Assembly: GCF_000004075.3 (NCBI RefSeq)
Contig: NC_026660.2
Span: forward strand, 12,214,001-12,278,000
Origin: Cucumis sativus
Taxonomy: Eukaryota > Streptophyta > Magnoliopsida > Cucurbitales > Cucurbitaceae
Length of the DNA stretch: 64,000 bases
Direction of reading: 5' to 3'
Shown here one piece after another: positions 1-12,532 of the stretch. Each line of letters starts with the position of its first letter. Position 1 is the first letter of the stretch. Under the pieces are notes generated by a model. That model was not told the origin of the DNA and searched no databases. It saw only the letters and a list, made by a program, of their open reading frames with translations. The position numbers and the translations under genes are program-made.

Positions 1-1135
1 CAACTCCGCTAATAAAAGTAAATATGATTTGTATTTATTACCTCCAAGGATGAATCAATATGTTTCATTATTACATTATATATAATTAAATTTAGATTTA
101 GTAAATGGACAATTTTCAGTAATTGATACAAATAATTTATTATAATGCATAATTTAGATTGGTCCCATTCATTAATTGAAAGCTGAAATTTGATTGAGTA
201 ATGTTTACTCACCAACGACTTCTCGGCTATTTATGCTAAGTGCCATTTCACCTTAGATTTGCCTACATCATGAAGCAAATAGTGAAAAACGGTAATATAG
301 GTACGATTTGATCGCTAGTAGACTAAGCTAACTCAGGTTGGATTTTCAATTTAGCGATTAGAAGTACATAGTTCGTCATTCATTTTGTTATGTTTTGTCT
401 TTAATGAGTTGTTTCTCTCTTTTTTGTTGTACTAAAAACGATTTAAGTCAAGACCGTTTAGTAGATACAACATTTGTTATTCTATCACAAGCATTTAAAA
501 TTATTCTTTTCTAAATTAAAATACACGTTTTAGTATCTTAGGATTCAAACATATTTATTTATTACGAGCAGTTTATACATATTTCAAATTTCAATTGGCA
601 CGAAAGTTTAATACTTGTTGATGGGAGAATTAACCCCCAACAAATCAATTAATAATTTTCAACAATGTTTCAAACTTAGAATGTATCAAAACTTATTAAA
701 CCCAAAATAAATAATTTGTATGTAGACTTTCTTTAAAAATCTGCACGATATTAAGAACAAAATTAAACGATAAAATAATTTGTGAAAAACAATAATTTAA
801 ATGTAATACTACTAGCGGTGAAAAAACAATGAAACTTGATGGATCATTATTTTTTCAAACATATTTAACACAAACAAAAACTAATAGATGTTAAAAAAAA
901 TATTGAAATTGGTCATCATATTCGAGAAAATTTCAAACTTAAAGAACAAAATCGTAAAAGTTATAAATGCTCGAAACTAATTTGAAATTATAGGTGGTGT
1001 TTATCTTACCAACTTAGACCCAAAAAATAATACACAATAAACTAACGTTTAAAATTGATTCATGAGTATTTAAGTATATATAGAGATATATATGAATAAA
1101 TGTTCGAGATACAATTTAAATAGTCAATAACATAA
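1..1135. other. AT-rich intergenic DNA, no gene seen
   Basis: No reading frame here resembles a known protein. The sequence is AT-rich with short poly-A and poly-T runs, and no RNA gene was recognised. Confidence 0.5.
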
Positions 1136-2207
1136 AGATAAAGTTGGGTACATTATCATAGTAACACTATGCATACTACTCTGCACTAGCGTATTTAGTA
1201 TAAACAAAGGAGTTCGAGCATGCACAATTTTATCGTCTTTATATACTATATATAAATAAATTATTCAATTCTTAATATATATGGAAAAAATTATTTATTT
1301 TTTAATATTTGTAATTAGCGTGGTGGTTATACTTTCTCACCTAAATTAAAGTTATTTAATTTATTATATTTTTTATTTTTATAAAACTTAAACATTTGTT
1401 TTTGCTTCTTCTTCTACATCTTCTGAGCTGATGAGTAAGTTTTTATTTTTTTATTTATTTGTGTTTTTTTTTGTAAGTTTGTTATTTTATTTATATGTCT
1501 TCCATTCAATATTTAAAATTATTCTTATTTTTAATTTTAGTTTTTAAAATTTATTCTCTTCTTCTCAATTTATCTCCTAATTTATGAGGTAAGGTTTGTA
1601 ATTTATTTTCTTCTATGATCAGGATTGTGGTTTTTTTTGTTTGTTATGCATTTGGTTTTCATATTTCAAACATTTCTCTTTTTTTTTTTTTTGTATTAGT
1701 TCACTTATTTTTGTTATACGTCAATAACTTATTGATTTATTGTTTAATTTGAAATCTAAATTAAGAAATATTTTAAAAAAGATTGGTGGGGTCATCATCT
1801 CATTTGAAGAAAAGTAATAATAGTTATAAGATGTATTGTATATATTTTCTTTACTAAACTATAAAGCCCCCTATCAATACATTTTATGGATCTGTCACTG
1901 CTATCATATTTTGTAGTTGATACAAACATAACAATCCAACGCATTCATGTAAGTGACATGCAAGCAAAGATTTCTTATACAATGAGTTTGCATAAGACTG
2001 AATTGTGACATAGTAACTGCTAGATGTAACTTTATTGAATATTTAGTTTTCCATTTTATTAGAACGATCTAGGTGACTTAATCTTAATTCTGAGGGTAGT
2101 ACAAACGCTTATTTGCAAGGGATTGTACTTTAATTTATACAGGTGAGTGTGACCATATTGCCGATTCAATAAGCCTGTCATTTTGGAGACAACATCGAGT
2201 GGAGAGT
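1136..2207. repeat. Degraded LTR-like dispersed repeat, copy A
   Basis: Two parts, about 1136-1180 and 1900-2207, match successive parts of the repeat at 22283-23420. Shared landmarks are a short stretch around 'aaagttgg', 'gcattcatgt', 'agtttgcataag', 'aggtgacttaa' and 'gattcaataagcctg'. The roughly 700 bases between the two parts have no counterpart in the other copy and look like an insertion or a badly diverged stretch. No coding capacity was seen. The class is inferred only from the LTR-like start of the other copy. Confidence 0.5.
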
Positions 2208-2480
2208 CACTACAAGAAAAATGCACTTTTCTGATGCACAAAAGAATCGTCGAAAGATAGTGCATCGAGATAAATGATATTTCCCAATGGACTATAGCAA
2301 GCATCGGGAGTAAGCCATAACTTTCGACGCCATACAATAGCATTGAGAGTTAGTTAAGAAAAAAGGGGAACTCCCAATGTCGTTAAGAAAGACATCATGA
2401 GTTCTGGCCTAACTCCTGACGCCTTTCTTAACCGCAGCTAGAGTTCTCTCATAAAATAGATAAGAAAATTTCAAATCTCA
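2208..2480. mobile_element. Terminal end of a CACTA-type DNA transposon
   Basis: The sequence CACTACAAGAAAA at 2208-2220 is the classic terminal inverted repeat of plant CACTA (En/Spm) elements. Short GC-richer motifs around 'catcgggag' (about 2302) and 'ctcctgacgcc' (about 2413) follow, as expected of subterminal repeats. The end sits directly against repeat copy A, so it inserted into that older repeat. No matching inverted end was found downstream, so the right boundary given is arbitrary and the element may be truncated. Confidence 0.55.
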
Positions 2481-5400
2481 TTTCCTTACTACGGTTTTAA
2501 CCCTAAAATTTCACTCTCGATCTCTCTCACAACGTTGTTCATTTGCATACCAACACCCTACTTTGCCTCTACCTTCGTCACGGTCGCTGCCAATCCAACC
2601 CCTTCGTCTCTCTCATGGCCTCTTCCTCTCTGAAATATTGTTGCTTTTTCATTTTTTGTGCTAATCCTTACTTTATATTTCACTGATATGAAAGTGTACA
2701 TTATAGTTCATGAGACGAGAGTACTAATGTAAACAAAATTGAAACCGAAGTTAGAGATGCTTGTTTGGATGATGTTACCGTCAAAGTTCAGTCCATACCC
2801 CATGAACCCTATGAGCTTGGCTGTTAGCTCTTGGCCAATATCTGGATTGAAATGTCTCTTACACATGTGAAATAGGTAGTGAGACAACTGTGTATTCTAT
2901 ACTCGTGTTTCTGTTGTGATGTTCTTAGAATGCTATTCAAAACATGTAAAGTCGACTATTTGGAAGTTGATATTACTATAATGTGATGTTTCCATTAGTT
3001 TACTATCGTGTCTGTTTTGTAGACATAACACTCTAAAAGCAATGAAGTATCATTCTCACCTTCTCATTTTTATTCCACCAGATGTGGATGTTGATGATCC
3101 TATATGCTATATTACTTACTGGTTTTATTTTGAAATTTGAATACTAATGCAGGGCAGTGTTAGAAATTTTTGTTGAGATTAATTCTGGTGTTTCAGCTGA
3201 GCTTTTTGATGCCTTTAAAGGGGCTGTCACAACTTGTGTAATCTGAAATGCCCTTAGATTAATTGTAATAAAAAAAATGTTGTAACATTGTCCTGCATCA
3301 AAGACTCAGTAATTTGGGTTATCATAGTGAATTTTCTTGCTGTCTTACTTTGACTTTGCAGCTACTCCAGCCTGAAAAACTATCAAGGACTACATTACAG
3401 GGTGGAGATCTAACTTACATGCCAAACTAGTGTTTATCTTCTTTTGATAGATTTTGATCAGACTTGGTAGGAATTGAGCAAATGAGAAATTGCAAAGCTC
3501 CGATAACTCATCAATGTTAGTAAAGTTATACTTTCTAGCTTGTAGTTGTGATTATTTGAGTTTATTGTGCGGCGGAGATGATTATGATCATTTTTGTCTT
3601 TAAGTAGAGATTTGATGATAGTTAATTGTTCAATGTGAATAAATTTCACGCTAATTTCTAATTACATCAATTACGTCATTATATTGAAAGGATTTAAACA
3701 TTTTAGATGTTCTTTTCAATAAGATTTAGATGATAGTGTTGTTGTAAATTCGTTTTGGATTAAACTTCAGTGCTTTAGAATTGTCCATAATATTTGTGAA
3801 CTCTTGTTCGTAGATGCAAACTATTTTTATTGCTTTTTTATTTTTATATGATGTAATGCATAGGTTTGGAAAACTTGAGAAAATTAGATCAAAGTTTCAA
3901 TTCAACACTACAGGTAAGTAAGCTCAAACTTTGCTTAAAAATGAGTGAGAGCAAAACAACTAGGTGGAAAACTGGGATGGCTTGAGTTGTTTGTGGCGAC
4001 AGAAGAGTATCCGCCAAAGCTAAGGAAAGATGATAAAAGAAGAGAAAGAGATATATTAGTAAGACATCGCTCAAAATCACGTAGGAGGGAAAATCCAGAT
4101 GAGAGGTGAGACTATCTGTCCTCTCATGGTGGTAGAGATTCTTCATCACATTCTCATAGAGAAAGAAACGAGGACCGTCGTAGATAAAATGGATGACAAT
4201 ACAAAGTATCATCATGGTTAGTCCTCTCATGCTAAGTTTCCAAAATTATTGTAAAACATAATTTGGTTTTCTGATAGCCTGTTTTGTTTCCTTGTATTGT
4301 ATTACCAACTTTTTTTTGACCCCTCACTGTTTGTACTATCAAAATAGGTAGTAACTCTTTGACGTGGAGATCTCTTTGAGTAGAAAAGGCAAAGAACATG
4401 TTACGGAGAATAAAATGGCTAAGAGGTCAAGAGTTTACTCCATGTGTGGCTATCTATGTAGAAATTAATTTTCTACAAGTTTCCTTGACCAAATGTACTT
4501 GTAGGGTCAAGTGGATAGCCTTGTAAGCTGACCCCTTTTACCGATATCAGAAAAAAGAAAGAAAAGTAAAGCTTGTGCTGTGACTTGTGAGTGAGTGATA
4601 GTAGATGATCATATATATAGATCATTTCAGTATTAAGAATATTCTCAATGTCTTCTTTTATCTAATTTGGTATAACCATTCAAGTTGCCATTGCAAGGTT
4701 GATAGCAATCCTTTTGGTATAATCTTAAGGTCCACCAAAAGATTGAGAACCATGCACCCACAAACAGGAATTTTATTCTTCAATTCCATTTGTTTTTTTT
4801 CCGATTCCTGACTTCTTTTTTTCTTTGCATAAAGATAAGAAGTATCTTCCATCTGACTACACAAATTAAATTGTTCCTTAAGAGGATAGAGAAAGTGGTC
4901 AGATAATTACTACTATGTAATGAATATTTTATATTCTCAAAACTAACCATTATGAATAGGGATTTGGTTTCACAACAAAAATATTCAAGTGAGTTTAATA
5001 CAAAGATTGAGTTCTTGAGTGCTGAGGGTTGTCATGTTTAGGCTGTGGATATAAAGACTATTTATTGGATGACTATATTGAATGCAGATGTAGGTAGTGT
5101 TGAAACCATTATTATATGTCATTGTTCTTCTTTTTTCTTGTATGGAGCAACATTAACTCTGCTTACGTTGTGATATGATTTGATGTTATATTTCTTGTAT
5201 TCTTCTTTTTTGATATTAGTGGACAATGGGTGTGTTGGATCAAACTTGCAAACTCGAAAATTTGTGGTAAAAGAGGTCAAGATGATTTCGTTATTGTCTT
5301 GTGATCAGAAAGAGATTATTAGGGCTTTTTGATACCTTGCTTTTTAGCTGTCGATTCATTTAGTCCGATTTTCACAATCAAAATTGAAGGCCAAATCTGG

Positions 5401-5600
5401 TTTCTTGATTGTGTGGATATCTTCTTTCACATTTTATACATATTTGCAATAATTTGTTCCCAGTGGCAATGTGCTTCATCCTCACCACTACTTGCCCGAT
5501 GGAGTTCGGAAGGCAGTGCGATTCATCCTCATCTGTCAAGATTTGATAAATACGAGTAGTAGCAGAGAATTCATTATGTTAAGCGTAAATTATAGTGTCC
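2481..5600. other. Gene-like but decayed region, no intact gene
   Basis: This stretch has some exon-like composition, for example pyrimidine-rich 5'-UTR-like sequence near 2500-2640 and short open stretches near 2730-2830 and 3160-3240, but no continuous coding sequence. A broken arginine-rich frame at 3990-4185 is listed separately. It could be an old gene or transposon-captured gene fragments. I do not recognise the source. Confidence 0.35.
3990..4185 (+). pseudogene. Broken arginine/serine-rich reading frame
   Basis: One frame encodes a highly charged peptide with a KDDKRRERD stretch, then RSKSRRRE, then a serine/histidine/arginine tail ending in EDRRR and a TAA. A single TGA near 4108 interrupts it. 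A change from an arginine CGA codon would explain that stop. The composition resembles the charged tails of splicing-related proteins, but the family was not identified. The frame has no start codon or recognisable upstream exon, so it is best read as a decayed exon. Confidence 0.3.
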
Positions 5601-6121
5601 TAAGGTACTCCTCGATTATCCTCGAACTCCATGCCAGCGTGCCCTAACTGTAACTGTATGGAATATCGAAGTAATTTACAGCTTTGTTGAGGCTGATACA
5701 GGTTGGTTTGGAAGAAACAATTCAGAAAAAGTAAGAAAAAACCAAGTTGAGAAATTAAAAATGAGTAATCTAAAAAAAAGGCTATCAATCAGTATATTAA
5801 AACGGAGTTTCATCAATACGGTAGAGCACGAAATTTACTAATCCACATGGAAGATCAAATACAGAAGAAAAACCGGGTAGGATAGATGTTTATATGCGTG
5901 ACAGAAGAATAGAAGAAGCAAGAGAAAAGGAAGTAGAGGAGATTCAGTTCGATTCACATCACTGCCATAATTTTAACAACAAGAAAGAAGAAGCAGAGAT
6001 CGATAGTACCAATTCGACGAAACGTAGCCATCTCGCAACCATCCGAGACTAAATCTCGCCTCATTTCTGTACATAGAGAAAGTAAAAAAAGAGGAAGAAG
6101 AAAAGATCTTCAACATCGGAA

Positions 6122-6571
6122 TCATCGCCTGTTATCGTAATCAACAACTTCAGATTCGGTAACCGATCGCGAATTCTGAACTATCGAGCGCCCAATCGAA
6201 TTGATCCACTCCTCCTTTTCACGCTCCGACTCAGCGATGAAGTACATAGTGTCTTGACCGGTGGTAGAGAGTTCGAAGGCGCAAGGCTTATGGAGGATAT
6301 CCTCAGCTCCTTTGACGGTGAGGCAGGTATTGACAGGGATAACACCGCGTGGAATTGAAGCGCGAGTAACAATAGAGTCCTTAAACCAGAAGAGTTTACC
6401 TCGTTTGAGAACGAACCAACGGCGACGCCAGGTTCTCAGGTATTCGCCTTGCTTGTTGAGCCAGCCGGCTCGCTCGGGGCTGGTCCAGAATTCGACGCCT
6501 TTGTAATCCTCCGGACTCGGATCTTGGCCGGTTGCAGCTCGCCATAGGCTCTCCATCCTACCGGAGCTCAT
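6122..6571 (-). CDS. PH1: Pleckstrin homology domain protein, PH1 type
   Basis: A single-exon gene encoding 149 residues, the usual length for this small plant family, which consists of little more than one PH domain. The domain spans about residues 28-130. It starts at AGWLNKQGEYLRTWRRRWFV, whose basic beta1-beta2 loop is the usual phosphoinositide-binding site, and ends in the C-terminal helix around EKEEWINSIG with its conserved tryptophan. The Arabidopsis homologue is reported to bind phosphatidylinositol 3-phosphate and act on late endosomes; this is family knowledge and not seen here. The first ATG, a short 5' UTR and a TATA box agree on the start. The next gene on the same strand is the quinone reductase at 8035-10180. 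Confidence 0.93.
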   Translation of the reverse strand: MSSGRMESLWRAATGQDPSPEDYKGVEFWTSPERAGWLNKQGEYLRTWRRRWFVLKRGKLFWFKDSIVTRASIPRGVIPVNTCLTVKGAEDILHKPCAFELSTTGQDTMYFIAESEREKEEWINSIGRSIVQNSRSVTESEVVDYDNRR

Positions 6572-6694
6572 CGGCCGCGACGGAAGCGGAGGGCGGAGGG
6601 GGAGAGATACAGAGAGGTGTTTTTCTTTGATTTTGTTAAGCCTAAGGCCGGAATGTGGTTGCGAATGGGATCTTGTGATCGCACTCTCTTTCTT

Positions 6695-6703
6695 CTATTT
6701 ATA
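6695..6703 (-). promoter_or_regulatory. TATA box of the PH1 gene
   Basis: Read on the minus strand this is TATAAATAG, about 125 bases upstream of the PH1 start codon. Transcription would then begin roughly at 6665-6670. Confidence 0.6.
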
Positions 6704-6709
6704 TTATTA

Positions 6710-8034
6710 TCGTTTTTTCTTTTCTTTTCTTTTTTACGTATTTATTTTAGAAATTAGCTGTCAGTGTTGACTTGTTGACTTATTTAAACGGTGCCGTTTT
6801 AAGGCAAAACTCGGCATGCTTTATTTATACACAATAATGTATATGTAATGCATTACCAATTAATACAATTTTTTTTTCTAAAAAAAACTATAATTATGTT
6901 TTAATAAGAAAAACAAAATGAGAGGAAGAGGGACGAGGAATTAAAAAATAAGGCGAAGGCTTTTCCAATCTAACGATACATTTGATGTTTGTATATTTTG
7001 ATGCGTGTTCAGCGTTGTATACTTCAATTCTACCTACGTACGAACACACAGAGGCCACATTCAAATATGTAAACAAAGAACGTAAATCAACTAATGAACG
7101 AAAAGCGATCGATCCAATCGAATCCAAAAATTACATGTTATAGTTACTATTACAATTAGGATTATGATTTGATAATAGTTATCATTGTCTTTCTTTTTCT
7201 TTTTTTTTTTTTGAATTTTGCCATATTTATTGTTACCGTTATGGTTTGATCCTTAGAGATGAAGGTAATGGTAACGATAATGATAATAGTAAATTTGATA
7301 AAATTTATAATTCTAATTAAACTTGATCAAAAGCAATTCAATTACATTTATGATTAATTATGATTGATTTATCAATAAAATTCTAAAAAGTTTGGGAGAC
7401 CAATAATTTCTAGAAAAGAAAGAAATTAGCTCTTCTTCACCATTATTGGGAAAAGAGAAAAAGGAAAAAGATACGAGAAAAAAAACAAAATAAAATAATG
7501 AGTGCTTAATCACGACAATTCAATTAATAAACAATAATTTTTATGTTTTACAAAATTAATAATAATGAGAAAAATATAGCAACATGGACTAAAGTATTTA
7601 TCGATACTAATCTGATAAAGTTCTATCAATATCTAATATCGTTAGTAAGTGTCTATTCATTAAACTTGAATGCAACAGAAAACTGAAAACCCATTTTAGA
7701 TTTTTGAGAGTTTGATTTAAAGTCGAAAGAGAGTTTTAAAATAGTGAAACAATAAACATGCAATAAAGCAAAGAACTTTCGAAAGTTTGATTTTAAAAAA
7801 CAAAAGATGGTGATCGACAATTTATTATTGTTCATCAATCAATATAATTACACGAGCATTAGCAATGGGATAGATTTACATCAATTTTAGTAACTTTCAT
7901 TAACCTTTAATTTATTTATACAACTGAGATGTGAGAAGCTGAATAATACAGGTTGAAGGGAAGTATGTTTGAATTGAGTTTTCTTAAGTGTAATAACACG
8001 TTTTTAAGCACCCAACAAGTTTTCAAACATGGCA
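6710..8034. other. AT-rich intergenic region between PH1 and the quinone reductase
   Basis: No gene was recognised. Around 7580-7650 there is a short stretch of the 'ttatcgatac...ctgataaag...ctatcaat' type, resembling the repeat noted at 63570. The last bases form the 3' UTR of the quinone reductase gene. Confidence 0.45.
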
Positions 8035-10180
8035 TTAGTTTTTGAGTTTCTTGGTTAATTCAGCAACATACTTACCTTGGTAAAAGGCCTGTTCAAGCTC
8101 CAACTCAGTCGGTTGTCGCGTTCCATCGGCTGCAAAGGTTCCAGCACCATAGGGAGAGCCACCTTTCACCTCATTCATTTCCATCATCTTACTCCCAAAT
8201 GTGTAACCAAGAGGTACAAATATCATACCGTGATGTGCTAGCTGCGTTATTGCTGTCAATCTATGAATAATAATAACCGTAAACGATTATCAGAACAAGT
8301 GCCAGAAACTTTTACATGAAATGGTAGCATTCTATCCTTTTATACATACAGTATGTCATTTACTTAAATGTTTTTTAAGATATTGGATTGCAATAGAGAG
8401 CATTTGGAGTTTACAGCCTAAGAAAACAAAGGATTTAAGTAAAGGGGCAAAAAACTAACTAAGCATCCAACTACTCGAGAAAAAAAATCCCAAGGAGAAG
8501 AGACGTCCTAGGTTCCCTTGGTAGACGCTCAAAGCCACTTAGAGCAACAGAGAAAAGAAATAAAACAACTTGGAAGAGAAGTTTTAATTATTTAAAATGT
8601 AAGACAGAACCAAAGGGAAATTGTCTCTTGGTTTGTGTCATTGGTTATCAAGAGAATAAAGACAACAGACTCAGAAAAATCAAGTTCCATGTGAAGGTAT
8701 AGGAAGTGGATAAGTCAATCAAATCAGAAATGGGCAAAAAGACAACTAATGATAGATATGAATTGAAGTTTATCCTTCCAAGAAGAAACAATTTATCCCA
8801 ATCTTTTGTGCAATTTGATAAAATAGGCCATTTGGTTACTAGCTGTTCTAAACAGGTTTCCTATAGGTAAAAAGCTAATACACAATGAAACTAAATTAAC
8901 CAAAACTTGATTTAGCATAATAAAAAGAAAACTGCAGGAGGTCCTTATGTAAAACTATGATTGGAACTTGTCTTAACAATTAGTTTTGTTCTTTGTTCAA
9001 AAACATAGGCTGATGAAAGGACAATACTGAAAGCTAACAAGAACGAGATCTTACGCAGTAAGCTCCTGACCTCCACCATGAAAACCAGTACTCCAGAAAA
9101 TTCCAGCAGGTTTGCCAGCAAGTGCTTGAGACTGCCATATCTCACTTGTTGCATCAAAGAACGCCTTGAATTGAGCAGCCATGACCCCGAATCGTGATGG
9201 AAACCCGAAAAGAAAACCATCTGCTTCCACCAGTTGTTCTGGATGGATCTCTTGCACATCATCTGCTTTTGGAGGAGCTTTGATCTTTTTCAGTATCACA
9301 TCGGACAATGTCTCAGGCACCTTCTCCAAACCAGTTAGTCTCAAGTCAGGAAAAACTCAGAACCAACCAAAGATTTGGGGAAAACAAATTGCAGTCTTAA
9401 TTATCCACATTTGATTATATACTCAAAAGGAGATTTTGGAGCATCTATGGAAGAAGCAATTGGTTTCACTTAAGAACAGTGAATTCTAACTTCGTTCCAA
9501 ATTCAGTATCACTTGTTACAAAAAAAAACAATGTTGCTCTTTCTTACTTTATTAAGGGAATATTTGGCCCAAGGAACATAATTGGAGAAACCCCACCTCT
9601 TCTTTAGCCCAAAGAGTACTGTGTCTAAACAACTCTTCTGACTAAACAACTTCACTACTTACTCCGAACACTCCCTAATACTTTAAGAGTCACAGTACCT
9701 GCCATAGAGTGGCTTCAACCCCTTGAACTGAATTAGCTCCCTGTTGAATTCTCCTTGCCATGGTCCCAACATGGCCATGTAAAGAATAGTACCTATAATC
9801 CTTTGATATGTCAGCGGTATATCAAGTTGAAATTTGAATTATAGAAGAGAGGATTCCATGGAAACAAAAGCTGGAATCCGAACTGCTAAAATGTTATACA
9901 TAATTAAAAAAATTCGATAACCAATCCACTTAAGCTTTTGTGTTGAAATAATATTGATGTCTACTAATTGGGCTTTATACAAATTTTAATATCCACAAGT
10001 GAGAGAAGTGTTGACCTAACTAAAATTTTAATATTTCATCATCTTAAATTTTTTTATTATTGATTGGTGACTTAACACAAACAAACAAGAAAGAAAATTC
10101 AGAAAAATCAAGCGAAAGAGTATAGGAAATGGAAAGTGCAAGGAAGAAACTTACACTATGTATATCTTCGTGGTAGACAT
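8035..10180 (-). CDS. FQR1: NAD(P)H:quinone oxidoreductase, FQR1/WrbA type
   Basis: Four coding exons at 10155-10180, 9699-9792, 9055-9320 and 8035-8260, all with GT-AG introns, join in frame to 203 residues, the normal WrbA-family length. The protein begins [20 protein letters not shown], the flavodoxin-like FMN-phosphate loop. It continues through [19 protein letters not shown] and [15 protein letters not shown], which contact FMN. It ends with a glycine-rich segment and ELTKKLKN. These enzymes use FMN to reduce quinones by two electrons, avoiding semiquinones; the Arabidopsis homologue is auxin-responsive. A likely 5'-UTR intron runs from about 10465 to 10212 (donor AAG|GTATTG, acceptor TCAG). 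Exon joints were worked out by hand from codon phase and family alignment. Confidence 0.93.
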
Positions 10181-10569
10181 ATCATGTGCCTTGGAATCAA
10201 ATCAGCTTTTCCTGATTAATTGATAGACAACATAAAAAATTCAAGTTAATTTCAACATGAAAATTTCTAGTTCGTTTGAAGATCAACAAGGAATTTGACA
10301 ACGGTCTCACTCTCTCTTCATCTTTTTGCATGAATCAACTAAAATGAAAGAAACATGGGTTTGGAAGAATAAAAAAAACAATGGAATTGCAGAATGATGA
10401 ATGGATTTATCAGATAAAACCCTATAAAAGAAGACTCAAAATGCGAAAACAGACAAACCCAATACCTTAGCAATTCAGAGAAAACTGAGCTTTACTGTAA
10501 TGGTGATAGAATTGGAAGGCAGAGAAGCTTCATGGAAGCGATAATGGATGAGTGAAAACAAAAGATATG

Positions 10570-12532
10570 AACTTTTCTTTCCAACTTAGGTGAATGCTGA
10601 AGTTTGGTAGTGAGTGGTGGTTAGTGAAATTTTTATTCTCACAACACTTTTTCAACATTGAGTTAACTTAGATTAAAAGTTTAGAAGATTGTTAGGGCTC
10701 ATATCTTAACATTTATTTTGGTATACTAAAACTACTTACAATTTTGTTAGCAACTTCTTTTTGGACTATGTTAGGTGGCCAACTTTAATGATCAAAACTT
10801 TAGTGACAACCATCACTTTAATTTTGGGTGATAACTTTTAGTAACCAACCTCGACAATCTAGTGGTTAATAGTTTTCTTTTACAACAATTTGACACATGC
10901 AAATATTTTTAATGTAACAAATAAAATAAACTCGTGTATAAAACACTTTTGAAACTGACTTGTGTAACATTTTGAAACATGTGATTAGATGCGTGTGTAT
11001 TTACAGTTTAGCTTTTAAAAGACTAGTTCGAATATCTCTACGTTGTTATGATTACTTTGTTTTTTATTTTTCCCCCAAATACTTTGTACCAATCCAGATC
11101 GTTATCCTTATTTGTATACTTGTGTTTATTGCCTTATTTAATCAATGAGACTTTAATTGCATTCCTAACCATTTTAATGATTTTAATTACTACTAAATAT
11201 TAAAAAAACTCACTATTTTTAAGATAGGCTTTAGATTATTAATCTTTTAGTTTCAGTTTCACATCTTTTCATTTGTTTGCAGCATCATCACTTGGATTAA
11301 ATGCGGATTCAACCATTTGAAATAACTTGAACGTCTAACTTCTTTACCAATTGAACTATATAATACACATATTATTTAGTGAGTAAAAATTGTAATTGAA
11401 AAGACATTCGAAAATAAATAGAATTGAATCAAAACCATTAAAAGATTGGATAAGAGAAAAGGAAAAATTAAAAATTTTACAAACTTATGTGCATCATCAT
11501 TCCAATAAGAATTCATACCAACCAAACACTTTGAAAGTCTAACACAACATTTTGAAACAAAGTCCAAATAGTTTTTTCTATTTTTTTAATTTAGAGTTAA
11601 AAAATACCAATGAGAAATTTTAAAATAAAATACCAATAATTTATATAAGAAAATTATGAGAATATTTTTAATTTTTGATGTATTAATGAAAAAAGACCTT
11701 CTAAGGTATAAAGTTTATTAGCACTTTTCTGCCTAAAACATTGTATTTATTATATTTTCTTCTTAAGTTTATTTTAACGTTAGCCTGATAATATCTATGG
11801 TTAATAAAATCTAAATTTTGTTATATTGGTATCATTTACAATAATTATTCATTAAATTTACAATAATTATTCATTAAATTTTATTACAAAGAATACATTT
11901 ATTTAAAATAAATGAAAGTAACAATTTCACACAAAAAGAATAATTAACTTTTAGAGCTCCAAAACTTTTGAGTTTTGAAATACAATACACTTTATTGTTC
12001 ATTACCATATAAAAAAAAGAACTCGTAAATCTGATACAATAAAACAGGATGAACAATTTCTCTCATTCATTGCCATAGAAATGATACAACAAAATTAGCT
12101 ATAATTGTTGAGCACGTAGTATTGAGGTCCAAGCACCCACTTCTTGTCTTTGTGGCTGCAACACTAACAGATTGTTTTGGGGCTGTATCTTCTTTTTTTT
12201 CTTTTTTTTTTTCTTTTTGGTCTGAAAAAAAAACAATACACAAGCATTTTCATTAAATAATCTATTAGAAAGAGTCTTTGCTATAGTAGTAGATTTATGC
12301 AATTGAGAAGTAAAACTTCTGATATTCAATAATTAATAACCTTTTTGTATACTCAAATATTTTAAATGACATCTAGTAAAAGATTAAAGTGATTAAAGAT
12401 AGAATTTCATAGACAACCAAAATCATCTTCTTTTGAAGTGAAAATTTGTCAAGTAATTACCTTGAATGGTGAAAAAAAGACAAGTAGTGTGGTTCGTTCG
12501 ACAATCTACACACTCGGTGACATGGAGAACGG
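10570..12532. other. Intergenic region and probable CDC6 3' UTR
   Basis: No convincing coding sequence. A 22-bp direct repeat (TTTACAATAATTATTCATTAAA twice) lies at 11835-11880. A purine/pyrimidine tract near 12190-12230 precedes sequence that could be CDC6 3' UTR. Open frames here are short and unlike known proteins. Confidence 0.4.

Noticed and set aside
12099-12329. Possible extra 3' exon of CDC6 or a separate small gene
   Set aside because: CDC6 already ends in frame at 12533 with the family's usual FFRNCL ending, and this frame includes a poly-lysine artefact.
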